Counted from the stretch's first letter, positions 34,361-47,958 are shown. The stretch: 64,000 nucleotides of DNA from Thunnus maccoyii (GCF_910596095.1 NC_056539.1:1211501-1275500), one strand, 5' to 3'. Program-made: numbers and translations. Notes: generated by a model from the letters alone, not told the origin.

Positions 34361-35970
34361 GGCCCTATTTTAATGATGTAAAGCACATGGTCTGAGGCAT
34401 ATGGTGCAAGTGCATTTAGGATGTGTCCAAATCCACTTTTGCTAGTTTAACGGCGGAAAAAAATGGTAGGAGCACCAGACGCATGGTTCAAAGGGGTTGT
34501 CCATAGTCTCCTAATTAATCATAGGTGTATTTGGGGCGTAACATGCAATAAACCAATCAGAGTGTCATCTCCCATCCCCTTTAAAAGCCAGGTGCGCTTG
34601 CACTTTGGCGGATTGCTATGATTATGGCGCATTTGCCAAGTAGTAAAGCTGAAATTATAGTTTCCGCATCCGCGAGGGTCCGCTTGACGTAACTTTTGTC
34701 ATCAGAGGGTGTGCGTGTAGGCTCTGTGCGGACATCTGCATACCTGCAATATGTTGTGTCCGCGCCAGTCCACGCAGTCACACTATGTTCCTGTAGACGG
34801 CGATCTACTGCGCATGTGTGGAATGCGTCCTCCAAGCGGACCCCAGAAGGTAGTATAAACACATCAACTACCCGTCCATGATGTCCGCAGCTGTCTGTGT
34901 GCGCGTCTGCTCAGGAGTAAAAATGAAGCCTACGACGGAGCGTTTCACTGCAGAGGAAACGGATCTGCTTGTGCGCAAAGTGAAAGCGCACGATCCATAA
35001 CGAGCACACTGGTCCCTGCTGCTCCTGGACCCTCCCGTGGCCAGTCTCAGACTACCAGTTAAAGGTCCTGTTTATTAATTTGTTGCAAATTTATGTTCAT
35101 TTGTTTTTTGAAAAGGTCATTTTTTTAATGACAGCTTTGGTTTCTTTAAAATCGTTTCGTTCAGTAATAGAGTAACATGTCAAATCAGCAGGGTTTTAAT
35201 TGCTGAAAATATGGAAACTTGATCACTGTACTCTCAAAAATGTTAAAGAATATTTGTTAAATGTTGTTCATAAATTAAATCATTAATTTTAATCATGTAA
35301 AGAATCATCAACACAGTTATCAGGACTTGATCAGTTCTCCAAGGTTCTGATCCTGCTGCTGGCGGCAGCTAGAAGCTGTCCAGACTTATTTCCTTCTTTA
35401 GTTTAATCATTGTTTTCACCTCATTTATTTCCTCATGTGTTCCTCATGTCATCATGTATTAATGCAGCAGGAAAGTCGATCTGTGTCTGATCCGTCTGTT
35501 TAAATACCTACCTGTATTACCACGATTTGGTCAAATAATTAAACAATTACATCCCTCATTACTGTGATTAGCTAATTCTGATAAATATTATAACTAAGCA
35601 TTATGACATGTATTTTTAAAAATATGTTAATGTACACAACAATAATCTTTCACATCGTAATCATTTTATTTGTAATCTTTTGAATGTCTGTGCACTGCTG
35701 TGCATACGTGTGTGTATGTATGTTGTGCACCTTCCTATGTAGGTGTATATTACTGTCTTGATAATGTGACCTTTAAAATAACAGTGAAACACTGCACCAT
35801 TGACTTCACACCGGGTTTTTGTTGGTCAATCGCACAGTCGCTTTCCACTGCCCAACACGCCCATGGGCGCTCTGACGGGCGCAAGTGCATTTGCTATTTG
35901 AACAACGTGGGCACTGGACAGGAAAATGACAACTGTATGGCTGCTTTGCGCCGGGCGTAAGATAGGACCC
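34361..35970 (+). mobile_element. PIF/Harbinger-like element remnant, 1.6 kb
   Basis: The left end GGCCCTATTTTAATG and the right end, read on minus, GGGTCCTATCTTACGCCCGG are inverted relatives of the terminal motif of fish Harbinger elements (right end TTTGCGCCGGGCGTAAGATAGG on plus). Inside, from 34923, a plus-strand frame starts MKPTTERFTAEETDLLVRKV, which resembles the Myb/SANT-like DNA-binding protein encoded by Harbinger transposons, and is closed by a TAA 25 codons in. No DDE nuclease was recognised. No clean 3-bp target duplication was seen. Confidence 0.55.
34923..35000 (+). pseudogene. Broken Myb/SANT-like reading frame of the Harbinger-like element
   Basis: Twenty-five codons from ATG at 34923 to TAA at 34998-35000, ending VKAHDP. 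The pattern FTAEETDLLV fits helix 1 of Harbinger Myb-like proteins, which help bring the transposase to the element ends. The sequence after the stop (RAHWSLLLLDPPVASLRL) is in the same frame and keeps a tryptophan, suggesting a nonsense change in a once longer frame. Confidence 0.4.
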
Positions 35971-38900
35971 TCTGAATCTGACAGTGAAACCCTTGTTTAA
36001 TATGAATTCTACTCAAGGAGCCCATGAAGTCTGGCTATTATTTTAGCAATTTGCAGTGTTGATATAACATTAACAGAATCCCGTTAATATTGTCATTTGT
36101 AAGGTCACTGGCTTGCATTTACAGTTGTGAAACACTGCCTTTTATTTCCTCAAATATTTTTAATAGACCTTCTAAAGTTTTTAAAAAGGATGTTTCAAAA
36201 AGAGCATAAACTAGAAAGTAGAAAACTAGAAAGGCTATTAGGAGATAATATTTAAAGATAAATATTAGAACTGTCTCCTGCTTTCTCTCACAAATACAGA
36301 TGGTATTCTATACACATACACACACTTGTCTTTGGAACAGCAATAGTATGCTTTTTATTTACTCACGTTGACACAAGGTGATGATTACTGTATACATTTT
36401 AATCTGGGCTCATTTCACATTAAATATGGCAACTTAATGCACTCATTACAATTTTTTAAAAGTACCCCCAAAATGCCCAAATTTTTTAGACAGTGAGGGC
36501 AAAAAAATTGCAATACAGAAGGCATAATCTTTTGACTTTTTGTTTTTGGCTAATGGTTTATTGTATAAGAGTCTTCACAATATTGCACCACAACCTGTAG
36601 TGCTGGCCCAAGGTTAATGGAGCCTCCACTAGAGGGGAGCATTGCCCTAAATTTTGGTCAACAAAGTTTGGTCAAAACTCTTACTAGTTACCACAGCCGG
36701 GATGTTGAATTCTTTATGACTAAGAAGAGTTTAGTGCTTTTTAACATTAATACTACATGTCTGGTTGGAAAAATATCATATAAATAAATTAATATCTTGT
36801 TTTTAATGATACTTACAGTTGAGAACTGTCCTTTGTTCAGAACTAGTGTGTTGGTTTTAATCTGATTGTAATATTGATGTTTTCCTGTGTTTTTTTTAAA
36901 ATTCATGTCAACTGACTTATCTTTTACGAAGTCAGCCTATGTATCGCTGATGGCCTCTGCTCAGAGACTACAGATGAATTTTACCTATAATGCCCCTGTT
37001 AAATGAACAATAATAAAAATAAAAAATGCAAACGTCCTAAAATGAAATTGAAAATCTTTTAGAGAGGGAAGGATTGTGGATGATATAATATTGAGGAGTT
37101 TCCAAGATTTGAAAACAATACAACATACAATATTGCAGCTCCAGTCCTCTGTGTTAACTGCTGGAATCCCCCAACACTCAACCAATTATGCCTCCTTTAA
37201 CATATTTATAAAATAAATAAACTAAAAGTTCACAAACATCTTTGGTTATTGTACAGACTGCCTTCAATTATATAACTTCACAATTATATTGCAATTCTAC
37301 AATATATAATTCTTACATTATATTTCATAATCATATGATTTCAACTAATTTAACTGTTCTTACAGCTTTATTTTGAAAGGATAAAGAAACCCCCTCTGCA
37401 CTCTCAGTCTCCTTTTTCCCAGATTACTGCTGCACTCAGCCTGATGTACACTCCCAGGACTAATGGCCTGGTTTGCTGCACCTGTGACAATTGCCTCTTC
37501 TATGTAATGTCATTACTTTATTTATTGTGGCTTTCCAACCCTCAAGGTCTTTGCACATCAAGTCTGTTTTTTCGTCCAAAATTGTTGCACGTTAAAAAAT
37601 AAATATGACGTGGTTCTTTCTTTTTCTTTCAAGAATATAGAGGACCACAAAATCATCCTCACTGCTTGACGACTCCATTTTGCCTCCTATTGCAAACTTT
37701 TGCAATGAATATAGTAATAAAACGCATTGGACTCAGTGTCCAAGGTTTCTGTGCGTAACGATTTTTGTCGGATGACGGATTAAAAAAACGCATACAAAAA
37801 AAACGGACTTGGTGTGCAAAGACCTTTAGTCTGCCAATCCACCATTGATTGTTTGTATTGCTTGACCTTCCCAGAATTTGATACGCAACACATTTTCAAG
37901 ATGTCAAACATTCAGCAAGTTGCTAAAACATTGCCAGTTTGTGCATTATTGATGTCTGCTATGAGGCCTATCTTACATGATTATTGTACAGCAGCATCTA
38001 AACCTTCAGATGAGTACAAGCAAGTGGACGTTTCATTTGTAAATACACAAGAGTGGCTGAGGAGTGAGCAAATTTTGTTTGTGAGTTCCCAGGGGTGTGC
38101 TTTACCAGTCCAATTACCTGACACACACAGGACATTGTTTGAGACCAATGAGTCATGTGCACATGTTACTGTATGACACCAGGATACAAATCAAAACATA
38201 TTGGAGAAATGATGGCCTGATGCCAATCGGGAAAATCCATAACAGCTTCTCAAATCTGTGTCTGCTGACCCTGGGATCCAACTAACACTGAAAACATAAG
38301 AGTTGATGGGGTCCACTGACTCTCCAAAGAACTGTTTCAATTCCTCACAGAACTTGTGACTGAATAATTCTTGTGTAGATGTACAGAGGAGTTTCAGATC
38401 TGTAGTACTGGTTGAGAATTGAAAGGACTGTACATACTACTGACCCTTACCTGTCACATATGTCTCAACAAGATAGGACTGGAGTCACAGTAATAAGACA
38501 CATATTTGAATATACAGGCTGGATATCTATAAACCTGGTCTTCTATAGATGTGAACAATTAGGGTTACATGTAACTTACAACCCTGAACAGACTTTTCAA
38601 AAGAGAAGGTGGGAAATAATGAAGTTAGAGTAGTACACATCACTGTTTGGACAAATCACATGTGGTTATTGCTTATAGAATGATCCAATTGGGCAAGAGA
38701 ACAGAGAAATCACCCTCAAGTGGTGGCCACACATTTTAAATTTACAAAGACCGAGCTAAGACTCAATTGAAAATGGAAAGACTAGGTAGAACTGCATTAA
38801 GATGTAGCCCCAGAACTACACTGTGTATTCTTCTTAATTACCATATTAACTGTGCCACCACTACTGTGGTTCTTAGACAAACCCCAGAAGCCAGAAATAT

Positions 38901-40552
38901 TGTACACACCTGAAGAGAATCACTACTGCTATTCAAGCCACTCAGAAAATGGTAGGCAATGGTGATAACTGGTTTGGAAAAATTTATATGATATATTTGA
39001 TTTATGTGAATTATTTTAGTTTAAATTGGCTATTATCAGAGTCAGTTAAAAAGGGTGAACTGAGATGTTAAGCTTTATTTCTATGGTGTTTTATTAAGAC
39101 TTGTTTTCCTCTGTTTTTGATTTGGTGAATTAGGAAGATATCTTCATGTCTCTAATTAGTTGTGTTTGAATTGATGTTAACACCATGGTTCTACAGGGCA
39201 CAGCTGCGTCACATTCCAGCTGCAACACAATTTTATTCCGTCCTCTGCACGGTTTCATACCCCACTGGAAGCATTTCAGAAGCGGAGTGACTGTGGTCAA
39301 GCCAGCCGCCTTTTAAATTCAGTAGCGCTGCTACTACAGTAAGTAGCCTAAACTGAACCAGCACCTTTGGGCTACAGTAATTACTGGAGTAGCAGCACAA
39401 CTGAACTGCCCGATTTTGTTCACTTGCTCAGATTTTGTTGATTTGGTCATTTTTACTAGATTTTTGTGCTTCTACTATGGGTAAGTAGGCTATGTAATTA
39501 AATGGTTTCTTTATCTGTCTCTTTTAATTGTGTTTATTGTTGATATGTGATCGGGGGCCTGCACAGGGTGTTTTATTTTGAAAATTGGACTGGATGCTCT
39601 ATGCTGTTTCTGTGTCTGACTTCCTGCCCAGCTCGGTCTGCTCTTTGCAGCTTGTCCATGGATGTATTATAAGAGCTGGATACTGGACTAAAAATGGTGC
39701 AGCATTGGTTTGCTTCCATATTGTATGGCCCACTGAGTATGTGCAGTAGTGTTTCCTCCGCTAGCCCCACCCACGAGTTCCTGCTCGGCCCATAGACTTA
39801 TATTGTGGTGACGTCATGGATTTTTAAATTGGATTTTTAAACTTTCCTCACTTGGCTCACTCGGCTCCATGGATCAAAAGCTCATCATAGAAAGAGTCAT
39901 AATTGACATTGTTTGCAGTTTGAGGTCTCCCGTTAACAGTTTTACAGACATCTCTTTTACAATGGTGGTCTATGGTGAAAATGCTTTTTGGGCTGCAAGG
40001 ATTTTTCACTGCAATACCATGAATGACCGCTGGGAAAAATTGGCTGCAAGGCTGAGTGGTGGCACCCTATCTATGGAGCTCTTATTATACGTACATGAGC
40101 TTGATGCGGCTTCCATCAAAACTAGACTGGGTGCGTATGTTTAGTGGAGTGGAGGGACGAATCTGAAATGCACTGCGACGTGTCTGCTGGGATCAAAGCA
40201 TTGACTAGAGTAGCCGCGATCAGCCCTGGTGGCTGTGTTGGACGCAGATGGCCCAGTGGGATCAAGCCCTGAGGATTTAATATTTGAGATTCTATATTGT
40301 GTAATATAGAATCGTGTAATATATAATACTACACAACATTATATTAATCACATTACTACACTACATTCATCACAGTATTACATTACATTATTCATTTTAC
40401 ATTACATTATTAATTCTTAATTGTTATATAATCTATTCATATTAATCTTTTATACTTTGATTCACATAATGTTTGATTAAGGCAGGTGTATGTTACTCCA
40501 ACTCTGAAGAATATTATGATAATTATTGTTGATCTTATGATCTACAAGGAGG

Positions 40553-40779
40553 GAGTTGTGAAGGAATTTTCCATATATCAGTATGTCAGCCAGCTGTCCC
40601 CTCTTGGGTCAAGCTGTACCTCTCTTCAGGGTGTTATGTTGTGTCTCGAGCCAAGGCTAATCCTTATCTGAAAGTTTAACTAGGCATGCAGAGTGTTTAC
40701 AGGCAGACTTTTAGAGTAGCATTCATTGTGTCAGGACTGCACTTTGACTGTACCCAGATGTCTCCTTACTCGATTAAGT
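40553..40779 (-). repeat. LTR-like dispersed repeat, copy 2 (inverted)
   Basis: Inverted partner of 31128-31386. In its own reading the order is GAAGGAATTTTCCATATA, CAGGACTGCACTTTGACTG, CCTTACTCGATTAAGTATC and then AAATAAA. It is more compact than copy 1, so the two differ by indels as well as substitutions. Confidence 0.5.
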
Positions 40780-42326
40780 ATCAAATAAATCTTCTGGCAT
40801 AAGATATTCAAGGCTCCTGATATTTCTGAATTGACGAGCTCAAGATTTCCATGATAGGAATCATCAACTTGACATGGTAAGTATTGAATTTACATTAAGA
40901 ACCCCTAAGGAAAAGGTTCTGTAATTCAGATGGGGAAGTGGAGGGGACAATGGGTGGATGATTTGGCGTATGGAGGAGGTGTTTGTTGTGAAACCAAGCT
41001 GGACTAACTTTAATATTGATGTGTTCTTCTTATTTGTTATATATCCTTTTTATGTTGTATGCTTCTATTTATTATATTATGATCTGTTGTATTATTAATT
41101 ATATAACCACAAAGATGATGTACCTGGAAGATTGTGCAACTTACAGAAAAAAGAAAGAGTCACTGCATATTTCTGTTTACAAATCATTCAAAGAAACTGG
41201 GCAAGTGAGCAGGGCTTTTGGATTGGCAGGATTTGTCATAATAGTAATAGATAGTGGTTAGATGGTTGCTTATGATATCCCAGGGCAATAATAACTGCCA
41301 GTTAAGAAATTCAGTGTTATAATTGAGTTGAACTGAATAAAGTTGAGTGAACTTTGCCAGTACAACAAAAGGTAGGAACAACTACCATAAAGAAATGCAG
41401 AGAAGACAGTAAGCTAAAAAAAAAGAAAGAAAAGTAAATGTATCTGAAGGTGCCAAAGGTACTAATTAGAGGGTGATTACTTCTAACAATGCTCAGAGCT
41501 TTTTAGTGGAGCTGAACTTTAGCTGTGGTCTTGACTATTTTCTTGAATGCTTTCTTTTCAGCAGTATTCAGGCCATCAAACCAAACCATGAAGGAGAAAG
41601 TTAGCACGCTGGACCATATTCAAATTTCAGATTTTTTGGTCATGCAATTTTAATAGATAGTTTCCCTCCATTCACTCTTCCTAAGTCTATGATCATCATT
41701 TTAGTTTTCCCAATGTTAACCTGCAAGTTATTTTCTCTGCACCAGCTGACAAGTTTGGATAACTTCCCTCCTATACGCCTCTTTCTTGGTTACTGCTACC
41801 AACCCAACCACTGTAGTGCTTTAGCAAATTATACTGTATACTGTATTAACAGAGTCATTGTATACTTTGTATACAAGAAATAAAGCAGTGGAGAAAGGCC
41901 ACAACCATACATACACATACTGATGTTAGTTGTAAAGGGTTTAGTGAGGTGAAGAGTAGTTATAGACTCTATGAACATAGAATAAACCAAAGACAAGGAC
42001 CAAAACTATAACACTTTTTAGATTATTTTATTATTTATAATTTACAAAAATACGGGTCAGAAGGCATTTTTGAATACACTGTCAAAAATTCTGAATATAT
42101 TCAAGATAATACAGTATCACAACATATATGAAGACTATGAACATTTTTATTCGAGGTTGTTTTTTTTTTCAAGTCTTCAACTGCAAGCTGCCGGGTGATG
42201 ACCTGACAGGCTCACAGAAGAATACATTAGGTTGTGTTATACAATACAGGTGAAGGTAAGATTAGAGTCCCTGTGTAAGAGCAGAAGAGTGGCCCTGGTT
42301 TAGGGGTGCACTGCACACTGAGTGAA

Positions 42327-42485
42327 TCAGAAAGGAGTCCGTCTCTGTGGCTGCAGAGCGTTGGCTCTCTGATAGCAGGGGCGCCAGGTACAGGCACTCA
42401 TCACATGGCAGTGTTTTGTGGCAGTACATGGAGCAACACAGGCCAGGTCACAGTTTAATCTACTCTCACACTCATCCAGACCCAG
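42327..42485 (-). CDS. Cysteine-rich possible terminal exon, unknown protein
   Basis: On the minus strand a plausible acceptor (GGCATTACTACAG) precedes a 52-codon open stretch to a TGA at 42329-42327. It contains seven cysteines (LDECES, LNCDLACVAPC, KHCHV, SACTWRPC), an unusual density. Downstream on the same strand, candidate AATAAA signals occur near 42146 and 42027, and the intervening sequence looks like a 3' UTR. No upstream exon was found and I do not recognise a family; it may be chance or part of a non-coding transcript. Confidence 0.2.
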   Translation of the reverse strand: MGLDECESRLNCDLACVAPCTATKHCHVMSACTWRPCYQRANALQPQRRTPF

Positions 42486-43188
42486 CTGTAGTAATGCCAT
42501 GGAGGTGAATCCCTTAATTTGAAGCCAGCTGCTCATTATCATCATCATGAGGCATCATAAGCACACTGATGTAGTGGTAAATCAAATCATGGGCCAACAC
42601 TGACCTTTAGAGTATAAACTGTTATGTTTTACTCAAGCATGGAAGTAATCTGCTATGTTTCTCCTTTTTGCTATTACTGAAAAGTGTTCTGTGTACTTGT
42701 AGCTTGTTGAATATTTTTGAAAATCAATAATTCAGCTTTACTCGACATAAAGTTCAACATGGTAATGATACTATTCTATCTTTTTGAGTAGGATATTACT
42801 CTTTTCAGAGTGGGATACTACAACTAGGGAGTCTGGAATATGCCCCGGGGATAATTATAGACTTTCACAGACTTAAAATTATGATCAATTAATATATTGA
42901 TACATTTAAATATTTTAATAAATTCATACAGTTCATACAATACATTTCATTTATTATTAATTGATAAACTAAAGTTGTATTTAAATTATGCATTAATAGA
43001 TTAATAGCATTAAATAAAAAATAAACAAATAAATAAAAAGATCAATACATTTTCCAATTAATAATTCTTGTTCCTTATTCTGTCTGTTAATGATGAATTA
43101 ACAACTGTAAAAGTCTCAATATTATTCTGATGGCACCATGCAGACTCCGTACACTTCAATGCTTTGGGAATTCCTATCACTATACATA

Positions 43189-43330
43189 TAGTACCAGTCA
43201 AAACTTTGGACACACTTTCTCATTCAAGTGAATGGTGAGAAAGTTATATACTGTAGATATAATCAGCTTCATGATGCCTCAAAATGTGCTCCAGGTGAAT
43301 GTTACTCTCTTCCTGACTGATTGTTCAGTA
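43189..43330. mobile_element. Tc1/mariner-like terminal fragment
   Basis: Begins ACCAGTCAAAACTTTGGACA and continues TTCTCATTCAAGTGAATGG, the terminal inverted repeat type of fish and frog Tc1-like elements. No transposase sequence follows; this is an end fragment or solo terminus. Confidence 0.7.
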
Positions 43331-44275
43331 TAAAAAATGAAAATAAGATAAATGGAAACACAAATATACAGGGCTACTTCATTCATAACAAACATCCTCA
43401 GCATAGGTTTAATGCAAATGAAGAATAAATAAAATAATTTAAACAATAAATACTCTTATGTACAGTAAGGTTACATGATGCATAGCATCTAACAAAGAAG
43501 ATAAGTTTTGACTTCAACAGTGACAGAAGGCCTCAGAAATCATGTTGCTGGTGATACAGCATTGTACCACATTCAGCAGCCCGAGTTTACTTCCTCAGCA
43601 CAGTATGTCTATAAAGAAAGAATATATTTTACACATCACCTTTCTGTTCAGGTTAGATGCACTGCACATTTACCTATCTGAGAGATATGCTTGTGCATTT
43701 CCTTTTCCACGGTCAGATGAGGAGATTGATAGCAATGCCATCTTAAAAAGTACTAGCTTAGCACAAAACAGAGAAACAGTTAGCCTAGCTCTGTTTAAGG
43801 TGAAAATATACACCTTCCAGAGGTGTCTTATTTTTATGTTGGAATTTCCTAGCGAGCAGTTACCAATACATCTGGGGGTCACCTAGGTTTTGTTCAGAGC
43901 TATAACAGTGTGCAAACCTGGCAACCCATAAAACCTTCTTGATGGCCCATGTAGCCATCCTCGTATTGTTGGTCAAGAAATAGCTTCATCTCTATACCTA
44001 TGTGTATTAAAAAAGATAGAACATGCTGGTGAAGAACAAAGGATGAGGCTTTTGACAGAGCTAACCTAACTTTACATGCTTCAGTCTTTGTGCCCAGAGA
44101 TGAATTACAATATCGATCTTCTCACTTGACATGGTAACACAGAAAAACAAGTGAGTTTCCTAAAATACCATATTTTTCAAGTTTCTTTAAATTGATATTG
44201 TGACATTCTGATATTTTTCATCATTGTTTCATCATTAGGTTTTCACTTTACAAATACTTTCTTAAAGGATGATTT

Positions 44276-44632
44276 CAGTTTATTATAACTTGGGTCATAT
44301 TTTCATAGTTTTGACCATAATTCTAATAAGACAAATTAATAACAAAGTTAAGAATCACAAACAGTCAGATGATCACACGATGGAAAAAAGCAAAATAAAA
44401 CAAAAAAGCATATTGGGATATACGTATGCCTATTCACTGTATGGAGGGGAGTTAGTGAGAGGATCAATACCACTGCCATGTTTGTCCGTTAAATATGAGG
44501 CTAGACTTAGTAGCTGGTTAGCTGTGTTACTGTATTCACAGATCTTAGCGATTACTTTTGTGAGTACAATGTTATCATGACTGATAACATTATGAAAACT
44601 ATGAAAATAAGACTCAAGTTGTAATAAACCAC
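44276..44632. mobile_element. Small palindromic element (MITE-like)
   Basis: The left arm (about 44276-44320, TATAACTTGGGTCATATTTT and CATAGTTTTGACC) and right arm (about 44585-44632) are inverted copies: read on minus, the right arm gives TTATTACAACTTGAGTCTTA and CATAGTTTT. Related arm sequence also occurs at about 10990-11050 and, inverted, at about 11690-11735 inside lrrc41. The 260-bp core has no family-level match by eye. Confidence 0.5.
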
Positions 44633-47424
44633 AACTATGCTTTCAGATCATTTTAGAAAAATGCTGTTAGTTGTTGGTCAACCAACAGGCAGGGTTTGAA
44701 ATCTTTTAACATTATGAAAGTGAGAAATTCAACAACAACTATATACTGTACTCTTGGCTGTGAAGCCAAAGGGAAGTTTTTTCTTTCATTTGAGAGACTG
44801 ACCACAGTCCAGGCTTGTCCAAGAAATTTGTGATATTTTTTTCTCCTGAGGGTTTCTGTTTTGGTTCGGAACTGTAAAACCTCAATTTGCTGTTATAATA
44901 ACCTTGAGTTGGTGTAATGGAAAGCAAATGTGAGATTCTGTGTGAGCTTGACTGTATGCATTCTTCAGATGATCTTAAATAACAAAAAACAAAACAAAAA
45001 ATGTTGGAAATCTTTCAGTGAGCCAGATAGTGTGAGGCAGAACCAATTTTAGTAATACAATTGTGTGGAGGTGCTGCACATCCTAGAGTCATGTGTGGAA
45101 ACACAAACTTCAGAGATACACAGTACACTGCCAAGACACAAAATACAAAACAGGCTAATGCTTCACTCGGATATTTTTGGACTAGTTGTCAATGCTGCTG
45201 AACACAAAAGCTTGAATCAATACTGTCTTAGAACGCCTGTATACATACAAAATAAATATTCCTGCACATACTGAAATATGTGATACTTCGTATCGTAAAC
45301 TTTTCAAATGTCCAAGTCATTTTTATTGGTCAGATGTGGAAGGGGTGGCAACTGAAAAGGTCTTTTGTGTTGTGCTATATGTGGTCCACTCAGGTTTCTC
45401 ATAAACATGTGCAGTACAGAAGAGCAGCGAGGTTAAACAAAGCTTGGAACAAATCTACTGATACATAATGTTGCAAAGATCACTTTCAAAAAACCCGCCA
45501 AGTATCCCTGTAAAATACCTGCAGTGTACTATTTATGACCAGAGCCAAAAGAAAGGAAGTAGTGTGCCATAAAACTAATAATGTACTAACTGCACACAAT
45601 GTAATAACTGTGGATACTAACTGATAACAGTCTACCTACTACTTTTGCATATAATGTAATAAGTCCATACATTTTGTGGTTACATTATGATTTCAGGGGC
45701 AGTTTCTTAAAATGTATAATGTAATAACATAAACTGTAATAATAAGCACAAAAAATAAATAAGTGCATTTCAAGTGTTTCATGGATACATTTTTGATAAA
45801 TATTTAAACTATTGAAAAATAACAAAAACAGTCATAAACATAGGTTTATACCTAAAACCATGGTAATATTCACAGGCACACTCCTGCACAGACCTGGCAA
45901 GCAGCACAATGGACACTGCTGCTGAGTGGGAAGCCAGTGAGGGATGATGACTGTTGCGTTTGAAATACACTTAATCCTTTCACTGTGGTTATTTCCATAA
46001 CCACAGTCTTTCCCTAACTATTACCATATTGTAGCTGCCATGCACAGATTTAGTTTTTCTTATATTGGCTTTGGATGTTAAAAAACTTTGCCACCGAATG
46101 TAACCCAGGGTTTGGCTGAATTGTCCATAATCAACATTCTTTCTGGCAAGCATAATAGTCAGTTTTTCCAATTTAAAACAGCACTGAATTGATCTCATAT
46201 TACCTTATTTACAGCCATTATCCATTTATGCCGCATTTCACATTGTGTTAAGTCGTTCTTGCTAATAAATGTCACTGTTTCTACAAATCTGTAGTAAGTG
46301 GATTACATGTGATCATATTACATGTCGTCCGCTCTACAGCAGTGACACACAAGCACTACAAATGACATTCAAACTGCATTCCCACACTTGCTTTGTTTGA
46401 ACTACAGACCAGGTGGTTGTAAATGGTATCATGTCACACCTGATCTGAAAATAAACCATGTGTTGAAAAGCTGTCACTCTGAGTGATGGTTGGCTCATGA
46501 CCATATTTGTGATGGCATCCTACAATAGACTGTTGACAGAGATGTAAACAAGCTGTGCTGAAACAAGTATGCTTAAGCTACTGTGGCATTTACAATGTGC
46601 CTACTGTCTGATCTGCTTTGCTGCATTTAGAAAGCCACTGGGGTCATCTAGAGCATTATACGTGCCATCCACTAAATTAAACAAGCAAAGCAAAATATTT
46701 CTGTATTTCTACAAATTCCTGTGTGTGTGTGTTACTATTGGAAGACAGACTACATTTGCTTTCATAATGAGTTTTCCTTGGCCAGATGGTATTTTAATGA
46801 GCTTCCCTGGAAGGAAAGGTAGAGTTGTATCACATGGTGAAAGCAAAATTTGGTCTTATGAAGACCATTGTATTTACAAAACAAAACAAACAAACTAAAA
46901 AACTATAGCATGCCTTCACGTCATAGTATTTGGTCTTGAGACTGGTTAAACTTCCCTGAACACCACAGAATAGGGTTTTTGGTTGATTTGAGGCTGTTAA
47001 TGTTATACTATTTTGACTTCATTTTAGTTTAGGCTTTGCAGTTAATTAAGAAATGTCCAGAGATCACATTTGGCTCCATCGGCTGGAGGAGTGGAGTTAC
47101 ACTGTATAACTGGCTTTTGGAAAATAATGATAGATATTGTAGGGTATAAAACAGCCAATCAAGAAAAGGAGAAATATTTAAACAATGCTGTGGTGTGGAT
47201 GTAAGTCAGTAATGTCCAAACGAAAAGTGAACAGTCTAATAAGGAGTTTTTAGCTTTGTTAGCGAGCTAAGTAGCCAGCAGGCTAACAGCACAAAATGTC
47301 AGTGTTAAAAGGTCTTATCATGTTTCCATGCAGACTTTTGAGGCTGAATCACATTTCATTCCATAACTAAAAGCATCAACAGTTGTTAACTGTGAATATA
47401 TTGTAATATAGATTTAATTTAACT

Positions 47425-47958
47425 TAAACCTGCAGTGCAGAAGTTTTACATATGAATGAATGTTCGTTACATTCAAGCCCTTACCAAATGAGTTCACACA
47501 ATGCTGATTAAGCCTATCACTGCCAGGTAAATCTTTCTGTATGTCACAAAATACTGGAGTTTTTAATCTGGTGTCGGGTTTGACATTCCTGCGCTGGCTG
47601 GATGAATGCATACTATGCATGCTCTATGGGCAGAGCATGTGCACTACAGACTTCCAGTTAGCTCTCCATTAACTTGAATGGAGATAAAATAATTTAATCA
47701 TGCGGCTCTTCTAGACTTTCCAAATGTTATTGGACTGAATGGATCAAATTCTGATATTGACACGTGTCATTTCACAAGGGTTGTTTGACACTCAAAAACA
47801 ATTAATCCACTGTTTTACAGCCGCAACAGTAGCAACAGAGTAGGCTACTGCAGAGCCTATGATGTAAGCATGTGTCAGTAGTGTTGTTATTAGTCTTTTA
47901 TTATTAGTGTGAGTATTTTGCCAGAAACGGGAGACAAAAGTCCTGCACTCCAGCTTTG
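47425..47958. mobile_element. Palindromic short DNA element (MITE-like), copy A3
   Basis: Inverted relative of 22887-23290. Shared blocks include TAAACCTGCAGTGCAGAAG at the left end, CATTCAAGCCCTTACCAAA, TGCTGATTAAGCCTATCA, GAGCATG words around 47615-47640, TCTTCTAGAC and the closing GCACTCCAGCTTTG. It is about 130 bp longer than copy A2 because of extra sequence at about 47527-47575 and 47815-47930. Confidence 0.65.

Larger units (their letters stand above)
35971..43187. other. Gene-desert interval with scattered repeats
   Basis: No recognisable exon chain. Contents noted: the direct-repeat partner at 37381-37437, LTR-like copy 2 at 40553-40779, AT-rich sequence around 40280-40460, and a cysteine-rich minus-strand frame at 42327-42485 entered separately. 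About 39560-39835 includes CCCATAGACTTATATTGTGG, a motif I associate with common fish repeats. Confidence 0.45.

Noticed and set aside
39869..40144. 91-codon plus-strand frame
   Set aside because: It lies in sequence resembling common fish repeats and shows no family motif; the length is within chance expectation.
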